A DNA stretch of 64,000 bases from NCBI GenBank assembly GCA_964350865.1, contig CAYGLJ010000001.1, forward strand, positions 1 through 64,000, written 5' to 3'. The notes beneath the pieces are model-generated. The model had not been told where the DNA came from, did no database searches, and saw nothing but the letters and a program-made list of their open reading frames with translations. Shown in pieces: positions 26,187 through 34,811 of this stretch. The DNA comes from Pontimonas sp964350865. GTDB taxonomy: Bacteria; Actinomycetota; Actinomycetes; Actinomycetales; Microbacteriaceae. Every line of letters begins with the position of its first letter. Within the stretch, counting starts at the first letter, position 1. The position numbers were made by a program, and so were the translations under genes.

Positions 26187-27314
26187 ATGGCGTTGTTCGG
26201 TTTCAACCGACCCGAGGGGCTCAAGCACCGCAGGGGTTCCCGGCAGTGGCGCGGCGTCATCCATGAATACGCCGACCGCCTCGATGTCAGCAAGAGCACT
26301 CCTGTGGTCTCTTTGGGAGAGGGCGGCACGCCGCTGATTGAGGCGCACCGTCTCTCGGAGATGACGGGACTTCGTGTCTTCATCAAGTTTGAGGGAATGA
26401 ACCCCACCGGGTCATTTAAAGACCGTGGTATGACGATGGCCGTCTCCAAAGCCAAAGAGCACGGTGCGAAAGCTGTCATCTGTGCGTCAACGGGAAACAC
26501 TTCGGCCTCCGCTGCCGCTTATGCCGCCTATGGCGGCATGACCGCGGCAGTCCTCGTGCCCGATGGCAAGATCTCGATGGGCAAGCTCAGCCAAGCCGTT
26601 ATCCACAACGCTCACGTGTTGCAGGTGGCAGGAAACTTTGACGACTGCCTCGATATCGCCCGCGATCTGGCAGAGAACTACCCGGTTCACCTGGTGAACT
26701 CGGTGAACAACGACCGTATCGAGGGTCAAAAGACCGCGTCCTTTGAGGTCATCGATGTGTTGGGTCGCGCCCCGGAGTATCACTTCTTGCCTGTCGGTAA
26801 CGCTGGAAATTACACGGCGTATCACCGTGGCTATCGAGAGGAAGCCAAGCGCGGTCGCACGTCTGGCATTCCTCGCATGTTTGGATTCCAAGCCGCCGGT
26901 TCTGCTCCCTTCATCACCGGTGAGCGCGTTAAGAACCCGGACACCATTGCGACTGCAATCCGGATTGGTAACCCTGCGTCCTGGGATCTAGCGCTCGCCG
27001 CACGAGAAGACAGCAACGGTTATTTCGGAGCAATTGACGACCAGGGCATTCTTGCCGCCCACAAGCTATTGGCCAAAGAGGTGGGTGTGTTCGTGGAGCC
27101 CTCCTCAGCGATCAGCGTTGCCGGTCTGATGGAGCGTGCGGAAGCTGGGGTCCTCGAGAAAGGTGCCACGGCCGTCCTGACGGTGACGGGTCACGGTCTG
27201 AAAGATCCACAATGGGCACTCAAGAACGCTGATGGCTCTGATGCTGAACCCACCAAGGTTCCCGTCGATGTCGCCCAGATTGCCGAGGTTTTGGGATTGA
27301 AGGCAGGCGCATGA
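26187..27314 (+). CDS. thrC: Threonine synthase
   Basis: A 375-residue fold-II PLP enzyme. It has the PLP Lys motif NPTGSFKDRGMTMAV at about residue 79, STGNTSASAAAYAAYGG, the phosphate/PLP loop LPVGNAGNYTAYHRG, and the serine/threonine dehydratase-like end EPSSAISVAGLME. It converts O-phosphohomoserine to threonine. It starts 5 bp after hom and overlaps thrB by 4 nt (ATGA). Confidence 0.95.
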   Translation: MALFGFNRPEGLKHRRGSRQWRGVIHEYADRLDVSKSTPVVSLGEGGTPLIEAHRLSEMTGLRVFIKFEGMNPTGSFKDRGMTMAVSKAKEHGAKAVICASTGNTSASAAAYAAYGGMTAAVLVPDGKISMGKLSQAVIHNAHVLQVAGNFDDCLDIARDLAENYPVHLVNSVNNDRIEGQKTASFEVIDVLGRAPEYHFLPVGNAGNYTAYHRGYREEAKRGRTSGIPRMFGFQAAGSAPFITGERVKNPDTIATAIRIGNPASWDLALAAREDSNGYFGAIDDQGILAAHKLLAKEVGVFVEPSSAISVAGLMERAEAGVLEKGATAVLTVTGHGLKDPQWALKNADGSDAEPTKVPVDVAQIAEVLGLKAGA

Positions 27315-28255
27315 GCAAGTCTCCTTCCGTAGGTCGCAGAGTTGTGGTCGAAGTTCCCGCTACGACCGCCAACTTGGGTCCGGGTTTTGACACGCTCGGA
27401 ATGGCGCTGACCATCCAAGATCGACTGACAGCGACCGTGGTGGACGCCCCCGGTGTCCGGGTCGATGTTCACGGAGTTGGCGAGGGCGAAGTCCCCACCG
27501 ATGAGACCAACCTCATCGCGCGCTCCATGGCCCACGCTTTTGCCTCGAAGAAAATTCCGATGCCGGGTATTCACCTCGAAGCTCACAACGTCATCCCGCA
27601 TGGCCGAGGATTGGGGTCCTCTGGAGCCGCCATCGTTTCGGGTGTGATGGCAGCCAAAGGTTTACTCGAGGGCATCGCCGACTTCAGTGCATCAGAGCTC
27701 CTCTCCTTGGCTACCGACATGGAAGGCCACCCCGACAACATCGCTCCCTCGCTGTTTGGCGGTCTCACGATTGCGTGGATGACCGATGAGGGACCCAAAC
27801 ACAAGAAGCTCAGCGTGCATCGCGGAGTATCCCTAGTGGTTGCCGTTCCCGAAGACTCGAGCATGTCCACCCAGCTGGCACGGAGTCTTCAGCCAGAAAC
27901 GGTTCCCCACAAGGACGCCATCTTCAACCTTTCGCGCTCAGCCCTCCTGATTGCTGCTCTCATCCAGAGTCCGGAGCTGCTCTTCGAAGCCACCGAGGAT
28001 CGACTTCACCAGAACTATCGGGCGAGTGCCATGAAAGACACGGACGCTTTGTTGCAGACTCTGCGCGCGAAAGGCTACGCCGCGGTGGTGTCCGGCGCCG
28101 GTCCCTCGGTCCTCATTTTGTGTCCTGACCCGGGTCAGCGACTCGACATTGCCCAGGTCGTGGAGGCTCATCCAGGTGGTACGTGGACTACCCACATGCT
28201 GACCGTCGATGAGCGAGGTGCTACAGTGGAGGAAGTTCCGGCGCTCGCCGACTGA
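27311..28255 (+). CDS. thrB: Homoserine kinase
   Basis: A 314-residue GHMP kinase. It has PATTANLGPGFDTLGMAL at the N-terminus, the ATP loop IPHGRGLGSSGAAIVSGVMAA, EGHPDNIAPSLFGGLT, and the third motif VVSGAGPSVLILC. It phosphorylates homoserine. It overlaps thrC by 4 nt, giving the order hom-thrC-thrB common in actinobacteria. Confidence 0.95.
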   Translation: MSKSPSVGRRVVVEVPATTANLGPGFDTLGMALTIQDRLTATVVDAPGVRVDVHGVGEGEVPTDETNLIARSMAHAFASKKIPMPGIHLEAHNVIPHGRGLGSSGAAIVSGVMAAKGLLEGIADFSASELLSLATDMEGHPDNIAPSLFGGLTIAWMTDEGPKHKKLSVHRGVSLVVAVPEDSSMSTQLARSLQPETVPHKDAIFNLSRSALLIAALIQSPELLFEATEDRLHQNYRASAMKDTDALLQTLRAKGYAAVVSGAGPSVLILCPDPGQRLDIAQVVEAHPGGTWTTHMLTVDERGATVEEVPALAD

Positions 28256-28420
28256 CCCCAGTTAGCGCTCCGGATCGCCTCATCACTACAACGCCACGTT
28301 CGTTCAACGGCGTGAGGGTCCATCGTGACAGAGGGAGCCATGCTCCATCGGACCGCACAGCGTCAAGTAGATGCAGGCAAATCTAATGCCGCGATCGCGG
28401 CGTATTAACAAGGAGAAAAC
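28256..28420 (+). promoter_or_regulatory. Structured rho leader between thrB and rho
   Basis: The 165-bp leader can form three hairpins. The first is ACGCC-AC-GTT with AACGGCGT (28291-28313), which has a 2-nt bulge and possible outer CCTCA/TGAGG pairing. The second is GGAGC-CAT-GCTCC (28334-28346). The third is the perfect 14-bp palindrome GCCGCGATCGCGGC (28388-28401), ending 8 nt before the AAGGAG ribosome site (28410-28415). A long folded leader fits autoregulation of rho, which is known in other bacteria. No known Rfam class is recognised by eye. Confidence 0.5.
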
Positions 28421-29941
28421 GTGGATTCAGAGAATCAAGAATCAACCCCTGAGGTGAGCGAAGCACCCGCTTCCAGCCCTCGCAAGCGTGCCCCCCGTCG
28501 AGTGGTCTCCACAGACCTTCCCGAAAAGGGCGCAGACCAGGTTTCGGAGAGCAAACCATCCACCAAGAGTGATGACTCCGACAGCAGTGCGGAGAAGCCC
28601 GCCAGTGAGCGTCCCCGCCGCCGCCGTCCGGCAGCGGATAAGAGCGAATCGAACGCCGCTGAGTCTGAGTCTTCTGACTCTTCCGATGACTCGGAGGGTT
28701 CTGAGGACAATGGCGACGGCGGTGGCTATGGTCGTGGTCGTGGCCGCGGTCGCGGACGGGACCGACGCCGTGGTGGGGGCCGTGGTGGCTTCAGCGACGA
28801 CGGTGAACCAGAAATTTCTGACGATGACGTCTTGATTCCGATCGGTGGAATCCTTGATGTTCTCGACAACTACGCCTTCGTGCGCACTCAGGGTTACCTT
28901 CCCGGACCCACTGACGTTTATGTGTCCCTCGGTCAGGTGAAGAAGTACAACCTCCGCAAGGGTGACGCCGTGATCGGCGCGATTCGTCAGCCTCGCGAGG
29001 GTGAGAACCAGGGGCGTCAGAAGTACAACGCCCTAGTGAGTGTTGACACCATCAACGGCCAGACCGTGGATGAGGCCGCTAACCGAGTGGATTTCCAGGC
29101 GTTGACCGCTGTGTACCCGACGGAGCGAGTCCGCATGGAAACCACCAAAGATGAGCTCGCAGGCCGCATGGCTGATGTGTTCACCCCCGTCGGCAAAGGC
29201 CAGCGCGGTGTGATTGTGGGACCCGCAGGGTCTGGCAAATCACACATGGTGGCGTCGATGGCGGCAGCAGTCGCTCAGAACGCTCCCGATGCTCACCTCA
29301 TGGTGGTCCTCGTAGATGAGCAGCCAGAAGCCATTACGGAGATGCAGCGCGGCGCCAAGGGTGAGGTCATTACCTCCACTTTTGATCGCTCAGCTGATGA
29401 CCACACCACGATCGCCGAACTGGCTATTGAGCGCGCGAAGCGTTTGGTGGAGCTTGGTCACGACGTCGTGGTCTTCCTGGATTCGCTGACCCGCCTCGCT
29501 CGTGCCTACCAGCAGAGCATTGGGGGAACCAGTCGCGGAGGTTCTGAGTCTGCCTGGGTCTACCCCATCAAGAAACTCTTCGGAGCTGCACGCAATGTTG
29601 AGGCTGGTGGTTCGCTGACCATCATCGGCACCCTGGCGCTTGAGACCGGTATGAGCATGGATGACGTTGTCGCCAGCGAAATCGCCGGGACTGCGACCAT
29701 GGAGTTGCGTTTGAGTCAGGACGCAGCAGCATCCAGGCTCTTCCCTGCCGTGGATATTCGTCACTCGGGTACCCGCAAGGATGACCAGCTGCTCTCCGCT
29801 GACGAAGTTCGCGCCATCGCGGATATTCGTCAGGGTGTGGGAGCCATGGACTCTCTGGCCGGTTTGACCAGCGTCCTGGAGGGCATGAAGTCCTCTGCCT
29901 CGAACGTTGAGTTCTTGGTCGCTATGCCCAAGAAGTTCTAG
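28421..29941 (+). CDS. rho: Transcription termination factor Rho
   Basis: A 506-residue protein starting at GTG after AAGGAG. Residues 1-130 are a low-complexity actinobacterial insert: Ser/Asp/Glu-rich, then an RG-rich run at about 105-125. The RNA-binding cold-shock domain follows (ILDVLDNYAFVRTQGYLPGPTDVYVS). The RecA-like ATPase has Walker A GPAGSGKSHM and Walker B VVVFLDSLTRLARAYQ, with the Q-loop/secondary RNA site QSIGGTSRGGSES. It is a hexameric RNA-dependent helicase that ends transcription. Few clear intrinsic terminators are seen in this window, which fits heavy use of Rho. Confidence 0.96.
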   Translation: MDSENQESTPEVSEAPASSPRKRAPRRVVSTDLPEKGADQVSESKPSTKSDDSDSSAEKPASERPRRRRPAADKSESNAAESESSDSSDDSEGSEDNGDGGGYGRGRGRGRGRDRRRGGGRGGFSDDGEPEISDDDVLIPIGGILDVLDNYAFVRTQGYLPGPTDVYVSLGQVKKYNLRKGDAVIGAIRQPREGENQGRQKYNALVSVDTINGQTVDEAANRVDFQALTAVYPTERVRMETTKDELAGRMADVFTPVGKGQRGVIVGPAGSGKSHMVASMAAAVAQNAPDAHLMVVLVDEQPEAITEMQRGAKGEVITSTFDRSADDHTTIAELAIERAKRLVELGHDVVVFLDSLTRLARAYQQSIGGTSRGGSESAWVYPIKKLFGAARNVEAGGSLTIIGTLALETGMSMDDVVASEIAGTATMELRLSQDAAASRLFPAVDIRHSGTRKDDQLLSADEVRAIADIRQGVGAMDSLAGLTSVLEGMKSSASNVEFLVAMPKKF

Positions 29942-29958
29942 AGAAGGCATCACACCCA

Positions 29959-31038
29959 GTGTTTGAGTCTGTTGACGCGTTGATTGCGGAGTATGCCGAG
30001 CTTCAAGAGAAGCTCGGTGACCCCGCAGTCCACGCCGATGCAGGCCTCTCGAAGAAACTGAATCGTCGTTTTGCGGAGCTCTCTAAAATCATTGCCGCTC
30101 ACGAGAAGATGACGTCACTGACCGACGATCTTGCCGCCGCGAAGGAGTTCGCGAGCGAGGATGAGTCTCTCGCTGCCGAAGTGCCCGCCCTGGAAGAGGC
30201 GCTGGTCGAAGCAACAGAGAGCCTTCGCTCTCTCCTCATCCCCCGAGACCCTGATGATGGTCGCGATGTGATCATGGAAATCAAGGGTGGTGAAGGAGGC
30301 GAAGAATCTGCCCTTTTTGCCGCTGACCTACTCCGCATGTATTTGCACTACGCCGAGTCCAGGGGGTGGAAGACCGAGGTTCTGGATAAGACCGAGAGTG
30401 ACATGGGTGGTTTCAAGAACGTCCAGGTCGCTATCAAGTCCTCCGCCACGGACCCTGCTGAGGGTGTCTGGGCGAGCATGAAGTATGAGGGCGGCGTGCA
30501 CAGAGTGCAGCGGGTCCCGGTCACTGAGTCTCAGGGGCGTATTCACACCTCCACGACGGGTGTGTTGGTGTTCCCCGAAGTGGATGAGCCTGAAGAAATT
30601 GATGTGAACCCCAACGATCTGAAGATCGATGTCTTTCGCTCCAGTGGTCCTGGCGGACAATCCGTGAACACCACGGACTCTGCTGTGCGCATTACCCACC
30701 TCCCCACTGGGATTGTGGTGTCGATGCAGAACGAGAAAAGCCAAATCCAGAACCGGGAAGCCGGTATGCGTGTTCTTCGTGCACGTTTGTTAGCCCGTCA
30801 GCAGGAAGAGATCGCGGCAGCTGCCTCTGATGCGCGCAAGAGCCAGATTCGCGGCATGGATCGCTCGGAGCGCATCCGGACGTACAACTTTCCCGAGAAC
30901 CGTATCGCCGATCACCGCACCGGATACAAGGCCTACAACCTTGACCAGGTCATGAATGGTGCGCTTGGTCCTGTCATCACGTCGTGTATCGAAGCCGATG
31001 AGGCAGAACGGCTCTCGGCTCTAGGCGATACTGCATGA
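29959..31038 (+). CDS. prfA: Peptide chain release factor 1
   Basis: A 359-residue class I release factor reading UAA/UAG. It has the GGQ catalytic motif in SSGPGGQSVNTTDSAVRI at about residues 232-234, the N-terminal coiled-coil domain, and the C-terminal RSERIRTYNFPENRIADHR characteristic of RF1. GTG start at 29959 with GAAGG upstream. It overlaps prmC by 4 nt. Confidence 0.96.
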   Translation: MFESVDALIAEYAELQEKLGDPAVHADAGLSKKLNRRFAELSKIIAAHEKMTSLTDDLAAAKEFASEDESLAAEVPALEEALVEATESLRSLLIPRDPDDGRDVIMEIKGGEGGEESALFAADLLRMYLHYAESRGWKTEVLDKTESDMGGFKNVQVAIKSSATDPAEGVWASMKYEGGVHRVQRVPVTESQGRIHTSTTGVLVFPEVDEPEEIDVNPNDLKIDVFRSSGPGGQSVNTTDSAVRITHLPTGIVVSMQNEKSQIQNREAGMRVLRARLLARQQEEIAAAASDARKSQIRGMDRSERIRTYNFPENRIADHRTGYKAYNLDQVMNGALGPVITSCIEADEAERLSALGDTA

Positions 31039-31898
31039 GTCTTGCGGGCCTGCTCGCAGATATCAGCACTCGTCTCGCTCGAGCCGGTGTTCCCTCACCC
31101 TCAGTTGATGCGGAGTTTCTCCTCGCCCACGTCACCGGGCTTGGTCGTGGTGAGCTTCTCGCCAAAATCCATCAAGGTCTGGAGTTAGAGCCGGCCCAGC
31201 TCGCAGAGCTCGACGCTCTCGTGACTCGACGAGAAGCCCGGGAACCTCTGCAGCACCTTCTGGGCGTGGCAGGGTTCATGTCGTTTGAGGTGCAGGTCGG
31301 GCCTGGTGTTTTTGTCCCCCGGCCTGAAACAGAAGCGTTGGCGGAGCGTGCCATCCAAAGCGCGTCGACCATGGCCATCGGTGATCGAGGCCTCCAGATT
31401 GTGGACCTCTGTTCGGGAAGCGGTGTTCTCGCTATTGCGTTGGCGAGAGCAATTCCTCATGCCACAGTCCACGCTGTGGAGCTCTCCGATGAGGCGATGC
31501 CTTATTTGCGAAAAAACATTGCGGACTTATCTCCGGAAGTTCAGATCACCCAGGGGTCAGTTGCCCACTGGGCGAGCGAAGTGGAGACCTCGAGTGTGGA
31601 CGTGGTGGTCTCCAATCCGCCTTATGTCCCAGACGCAGAGATTCCCAATGACCCTGAGGTGCAACTTTTTGACCCAGCCCTTGCTCTCTATGGCGGGGAG
31701 GACGGATTGGACGTCGTCCGCGTCATTGTGGACGGCGCGTTTCGTGCGGTGCGCCCTGGAGGGGTGCTCATGCTGGAGCACTCGAATCTTCAAGGCGCAG
31801 CTGTCCGAGAAGTGTTCGAGGGATACGGTTTTCGCACCGTCTCTACAGAGAAAGATCTCGTGGGTAGAGACCGCTTCACCCAGGGCTATCGGCCCTAA
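31035..31898 (+). CDS. prmC: Release-factor glutamine methyltransferase
   Basis: A 287-residue SAM-dependent methyltransferase. It has an N-terminal helical domain (SPSVDAEFLLAHVTGLGRGELL), VFVPRPETEALAERA, the SAM loop VDLCSGSGVLAIALAR and the catalytic VVSNPPYVPDAEIP (NPPY at about residue 194). It methylates the Gln of the GGQ motif in release factors, including PrfA encoded just upstream and overlapping by 4 nt. Its end overlaps the convergent HAD gene by 4 bp. Confidence 0.95.
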   Translation: MSLAGLLADISTRLARAGVPSPSVDAEFLLAHVTGLGRGELLAKIHQGLELEPAQLAELDALVTRREAREPLQHLLGVAGFMSFEVQVGPGVFVPRPETEALAERAIQSASTMAIGDRGLQIVDLCSGSGVLAIALARAIPHATVHAVELSDEAMPYLRKNIADLSPEVQITQGSVAHWASEVETSSVDVVVSNPPYVPDAEIPNDPEVQLFDPALALYGGEDGLDVVRVIVDGAFRAVRPGGVLMLEHSNLQGAAVREVFEGYGFRTVSTEKDLVGRDRFTQGYRP

Positions 31899-32512
31899 GA
31901 GCGCCCCGCTACGAAGTCGGTAATGGCTTCCTTTACGCTCGCGCCCGTGTCAGAGGGGGAGAACCACTTCGAGGTAATGCCAATCTCTTGGGCGCCTCGA
32001 ATGTTGTCGGGATGGTCATCCACGAAGAAGGTGTCTTCGCTGGAGAAGCCATAGCGCTCGAGCACCCGAGAGAACACGGTGGGGTCAGGTTTTCTGGCCC
32101 GATAGTGCGCGGTGGCAAACATGTGTTCGCCAAACAGCGGGACCAGGTCTGGAGCAACCTCTTGCAGGTGCTCACCAATCAGCATTCCATTGTTAGTGAG
32201 CAGCGTGACCTGGCCGTGTTGGGCGGCGAACGAGACAGAATCCGCTACTTCGGGGCGAAAATCCATGGCAGCTTTCCGAATATCGACCCAGGTTTGGCGC
32301 GGAATGGTGGAACCAAATGCTTCATTGACCCGTCGGAGGTATTCATCTCCGGTGTCGGGGTCTCCGGCTTCAGCTTTCCACTCACCATCGTCGTGCCACC
32401 AGCGGGAACGCAGGTCATGGAAGTCATATCCGGTGAGATCGGTCAGTGACTCCATGCGCTTTCGCCAGTGATAGTCGTAAAGGACGTTGTCCATATCGAA
32501 GATAAACAGCAT
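31895..32512 (-). CDS. HAD-superfamily hydrolase (phosphatase)
   Basis: A 205-residue protein. It has HAD motif I at the start (FIFDMDNVLYDYHW), motif II LLTNNG, motif III Lys in RARKPDP and motif IV TFFVDDHPDN, in the layout of haloacid dehalogenase-type sugar/nucleotide phosphatases. The substrate is unknown. GGAGG lies 4 nt before the ATG, with TAGGCT a possible -10. It interrupts the plus-strand prmC-sua5 order and is divergent from sua5. Confidence 0.83.
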   Translation of the reverse strand: MLFIFDMDNVLYDYHWRKRMESLTDLTGYDFHDLRSRWWHDDGEWKAEAGDPDTGDEYLRRVNEAFGSTIPRQTWVDIRKAAMDFRPEVADSVSFAAQHGQVTLLTNNGMLIGEHLQEVAPDLVPLFGEHMFATAHYRARKPDPTVFSRVLERYGFSSEDTFFVDDHPDNIRGAQEIGITSKWFSPSDTGASVKEAITDFVAGRS

Positions 32513-32556
32513 GATGCCTCCAGCCTAAGCCCCAGGCTTCCCGCCACCTCCCGAAC

Positions 32557-32562
32557 TACACT
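32557..32562 (+). promoter_or_regulatory. -10 box for a leaderless sua5 transcript
   Basis: TACACT ends 7 nt before the GTG at 32570, with no Shine-Dalgarno between. It supports this GTG and not an in-frame upstream start that would lie inside the divergent HAD gene. Confidence 0.5.
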
Positions 32563-32569
32563 GGGGGTT

Positions 32570-33250
32570 GTGGGCGCTCTCATCATCGATTCCGCAGATT
32601 CTCGTGCGTGGGAAGAGGGTCGTCCTGTTGCCCTCGAGGCACTGAGGTTCGGACAGAGCATCATCATGCCCACGGACACGGTCTATGGAATCGCCTGCAA
32701 CGCGTTTTCTCCTGATGCCGTCTCTGCTCTGCTCGCTCACAAAGGCCGAGGTCGTCACATGCCGCCTCCGGTCTTGGTCGCATCCCCCGAGGACGCCACC
32801 ACGCTTGCTCGCGAGATTCCTTCAGAAGCTGCTGCTCTAATGGGCGAATTTTGGCCAGGCGGAGTGACCATCATTCTTGAAGCATCCCCCGATGTCGAGT
32901 GGGATTTGGGTGATACTGAGGGGACTGTGGCTATTCGTATGCCGAACCATCCTGTCGCCCTCGATCTCCTGCGTGAATCGGGCCCCCTCGCGGTGTCCAG
33001 CGCAAACCTCACGGGTCAACTGGCATCGGTCACGGTCTCAGAAGCGTATGAGCAGTTTGGTGATGCGCTTGGTGTCTACATTGATGCGGGTCCGGTCGGC
33101 CATGCCTATGCCGATGCTCCCGGGAACCCGGGGAGCACGATCGTGGATGCCACTGGCGTCGCATCGGGCGGACCCTGGCGAGTACTCCGCCACGGAGTTG
33201 TGCCCTGGGAAGACCTGCAAGCCGTGGTGGGCGGAGTGTGGGAGCAGTGA
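32570..33250 (+). CDS. sua5: L-threonylcarbamoyladenylate synthase (Sua5/YrdC/TsaC)
   Basis: About 226 residues. It keeps the YrdC signatures: IIMPTDTVYGIACNAF, a Lys-Gly-Arg segment (HKGRGRHMPPPVLV), EFWPGGVTIIL, VAIRMPNHPVALDLL and SSANLTGQ (the SAN motif). It makes threonylcarbamoyl-AMP for the t6A37 modification of ANN-decoding tRNAs. GTG 32570 gives an ordinary-length YrdC domain. It heads the sua5-wecA-AtpI-like run and overlaps wecA by 4 nt. A degenerate paralog lies at 45334-46011. Confidence 0.92.
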   Translation: MGALIIDSADSRAWEEGRPVALEALRFGQSIIMPTDTVYGIACNAFSPDAVSALLAHKGRGRHMPPPVLVASPEDATTLAREIPSEAAALMGEFWPGGVTIILEASPDVEWDLGDTEGTVAIRMPNHPVALDLLRESGPLAVSSANLTGQLASVTVSEAYEQFGDALGVYIDAGPVGHAYADAPGNPGSTIVDATGVASGGPWRVLRHGVVPWEDLQAVVGGVWEQ

Positions 33251-34371
33251 TTAATTACTTGCTGGTCGCCCTCACCGCGGTAGCGGTGAGTTTCTTGCTC
33301 GCCCTCGCGCTCTGGCAATTAGGTGTTCGCTACGGCTGGCACCGAGAGATTCGACCTCGCGACGTTCACCAGGAACCCACACCGAGGCTTGGCGGAATTG
33401 CGGTCTATGTCGGTATGGTTCTGGCCACTCTGGTGGCGAGCCAGCTTCCTCAATTTGAGGAGGTGTTTCAAAACCCGCGGCCCATCATTGCCGTGTTGGT
33501 CTCAGGATTCATTGTGGTGGCGTTGGGAGTGGTCGACGACCTGATCGATCTCGACTGGTTGACCAAACTCTCCGGCCAATTCATTGCCGCAGGTGTAGTG
33601 GCTTGGCAGGGCGTTCAAATTGTGTCAATCCCTGTGGGCGGGATCACGCTGTTCTCGCCAACCCTGTCTCTGGTTCTTACCGTCCTCGCGATTGTGTTGG
33701 TGATGAACGCGGTCAACTTTATTGACGGTCTCGATGGCTTGGCAGCGGGAGTTGCGTTGATTTCCAACGCTGTGTTCTTCCTGTACGCCCTGGTGCTCTC
33801 ACTCGGTGAGGGCGGAACCCCCTACTTTGGTCTCGCCACACTCCTCGCGGTGTTGTTGGCAGGGTCACTGCTCGGGTTCTTGCCTCTGAACTGGCACCCC
33901 GCGAAATTGTTCCTTGGAGACTCGGGCGCACTCTTGGTCGGATTGGTCATGTCGGTGAGTGCTATTTCGGTGACGGGCCAAATTGATCCTGGTGCGATTT
34001 CTCCCACGCAACTGTTGCCCGCCTTCTTGCCGGTGATTTTGCCCTTGGCGGTGCTGATTGTCCCGCTGTTGGATTTCTCGCTGGCGGTGGGGCGACGGTT
34101 GCGTCGAGGGATGTCGCCTTTTGACGCTGATCGCGCCCACCTGCACCACCGCTTGCTCGACATGGGTCATTCCCACCGACAAGCAGTGCTGATTCTCTAC
34201 TCCTGGACCGCGGTGTTAGCGATTGGAACTCTCATGTTCCTCTTTGTGGCCTGGTATGTCGCGCTGGGCATTATCGTCGTTGGCTTGGTGGGCTCCACTG
34301 TCGTCACCTTGTCTCCTGATAACCGAGTACCCAACGACCCTCTGGCTGTGGAGGAAGGATCCCCATCATGA
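33247..34371 (+). CDS. wecA: Polyprenyl-phosphate N-acetylglucosaminyl-1-phosphate transferase (WecA/TagO type)
   Basis: About 374 residues, with 10 or more hydrophobic membrane helices. It has the MraY/WecA family motifs PTPRLGGIAVYVGM, VVDDLIDLDWLTKLSGQ (DDxxD-like), NAVNFIDGLDGLAAG and the cytoplasmic HLHHRLLDMGHSHRQAV histidine motif. It would transfer GlcNAc-1-P (or similar) to a lipid carrier for cell-wall polymer linkage. Its equivalent in mycobacteria (Rv1302) also sits upstream of the ATP synthase. GTG 33247 overlaps the sua5 stop by 4 nt; GTG 33238 is also in frame. Confidence 0.9.
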   Translation: MINYLLVALTAVAVSFLLALALWQLGVRYGWHREIRPRDVHQEPTPRLGGIAVYVGMVLATLVASQLPQFEEVFQNPRPIIAVLVSGFIVVALGVVDDLIDLDWLTKLSGQFIAAGVVAWQGVQIVSIPVGGITLFSPTLSLVLTVLAIVLVMNAVNFIDGLDGLAAGVALISNAVFFLYALVLSLGEGGTPYFGLATLLAVLLAGSLLGFLPLNWHPAKLFLGDSGALLVGLVMSVSAISVTGQIDPGAISPTQLLPAFLPVILPLAVLIVPLLDFSLAVGRRLRRGMSPFDADRAHLHHRLLDMGHSHRQAVLILYSWTAVLAIGTLMFLFVAWYVALGIIVVGLVGSTVVTLSPDNRVPNDPLAVEEGSPS

Positions 34372-34811
34372 CCGTGTCCCAGATCGCCAAACGAGCTCTC
34401 CTCGCCGGGGTGGTCGTCACCTCAATCATCGCCATTGTGGCGGCGACGGCTGGTGCCCTCATCTCAGACCTTGCCGGCATGTTGGGAGCTTTCGTTGGGG
34501 CGGCCCTCGGGTTCGCTCTGTTGGGGTTGACGCCACTGAGCATTATGTGGGGATTCAAGCTCGGCAAAGGCGATGTCCTCTCGCCCGGATTCTTTAGTGC
34601 GGTGCTCGGAACCTGGCTGCTGAAGTTTGTGGTGTTCTTGGCGGCCGTGTTCTGGCTCGGTGATCAAGCATGGCTTGATCGGACTGTCCTGTTTGTCACC
34701 ATCGTTGCGTCCGTGATCGCCACACTGGTCACCGACTTGGTGGTCGTCGCGAAATCACGGATGCCCTACGTGTCGGACGTTACCTTGCCGGGGGACAAGC
34801 CGAAAGATTAG
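34368..34811 (+). CDS. AtpI-like small integral membrane protein
   Basis: A 147-residue protein with four hydrophobic segments (about 10-33, 38-62, 75-98, 103-127). Position, size and topology match the conserved actinobacterial gene between wecA and atpB (Rv1303 in M. tuberculosis), related to AtpI, which is proposed to help c-ring assembly. Here atpB is not next: about 11 kb of other genes follow. It overlaps wecA by 4 nt, and its end overlaps the convergent oxidase gene by 4 bp. Confidence 0.75.
   Translation: MTVSQIAKRALLAGVVVTSIIAIVAATAGALISDLAGMLGAFVGAALGFALLGLTPLSIMWGFKLGKGDVLSPGFFSAVLGTWLLKFVVFLAAVFWLGDQAWLDRTVLFVTIVASVIATLVTDLVVVAKSRMPYVSDVTLPGDKPKD

Noticed and set aside
28256..28420. 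Possible hidden tRNA or riboswitch before rho
   Set aside because: No cloverleaf can be folded and no known riboswitch core is seen; only simple hairpins.
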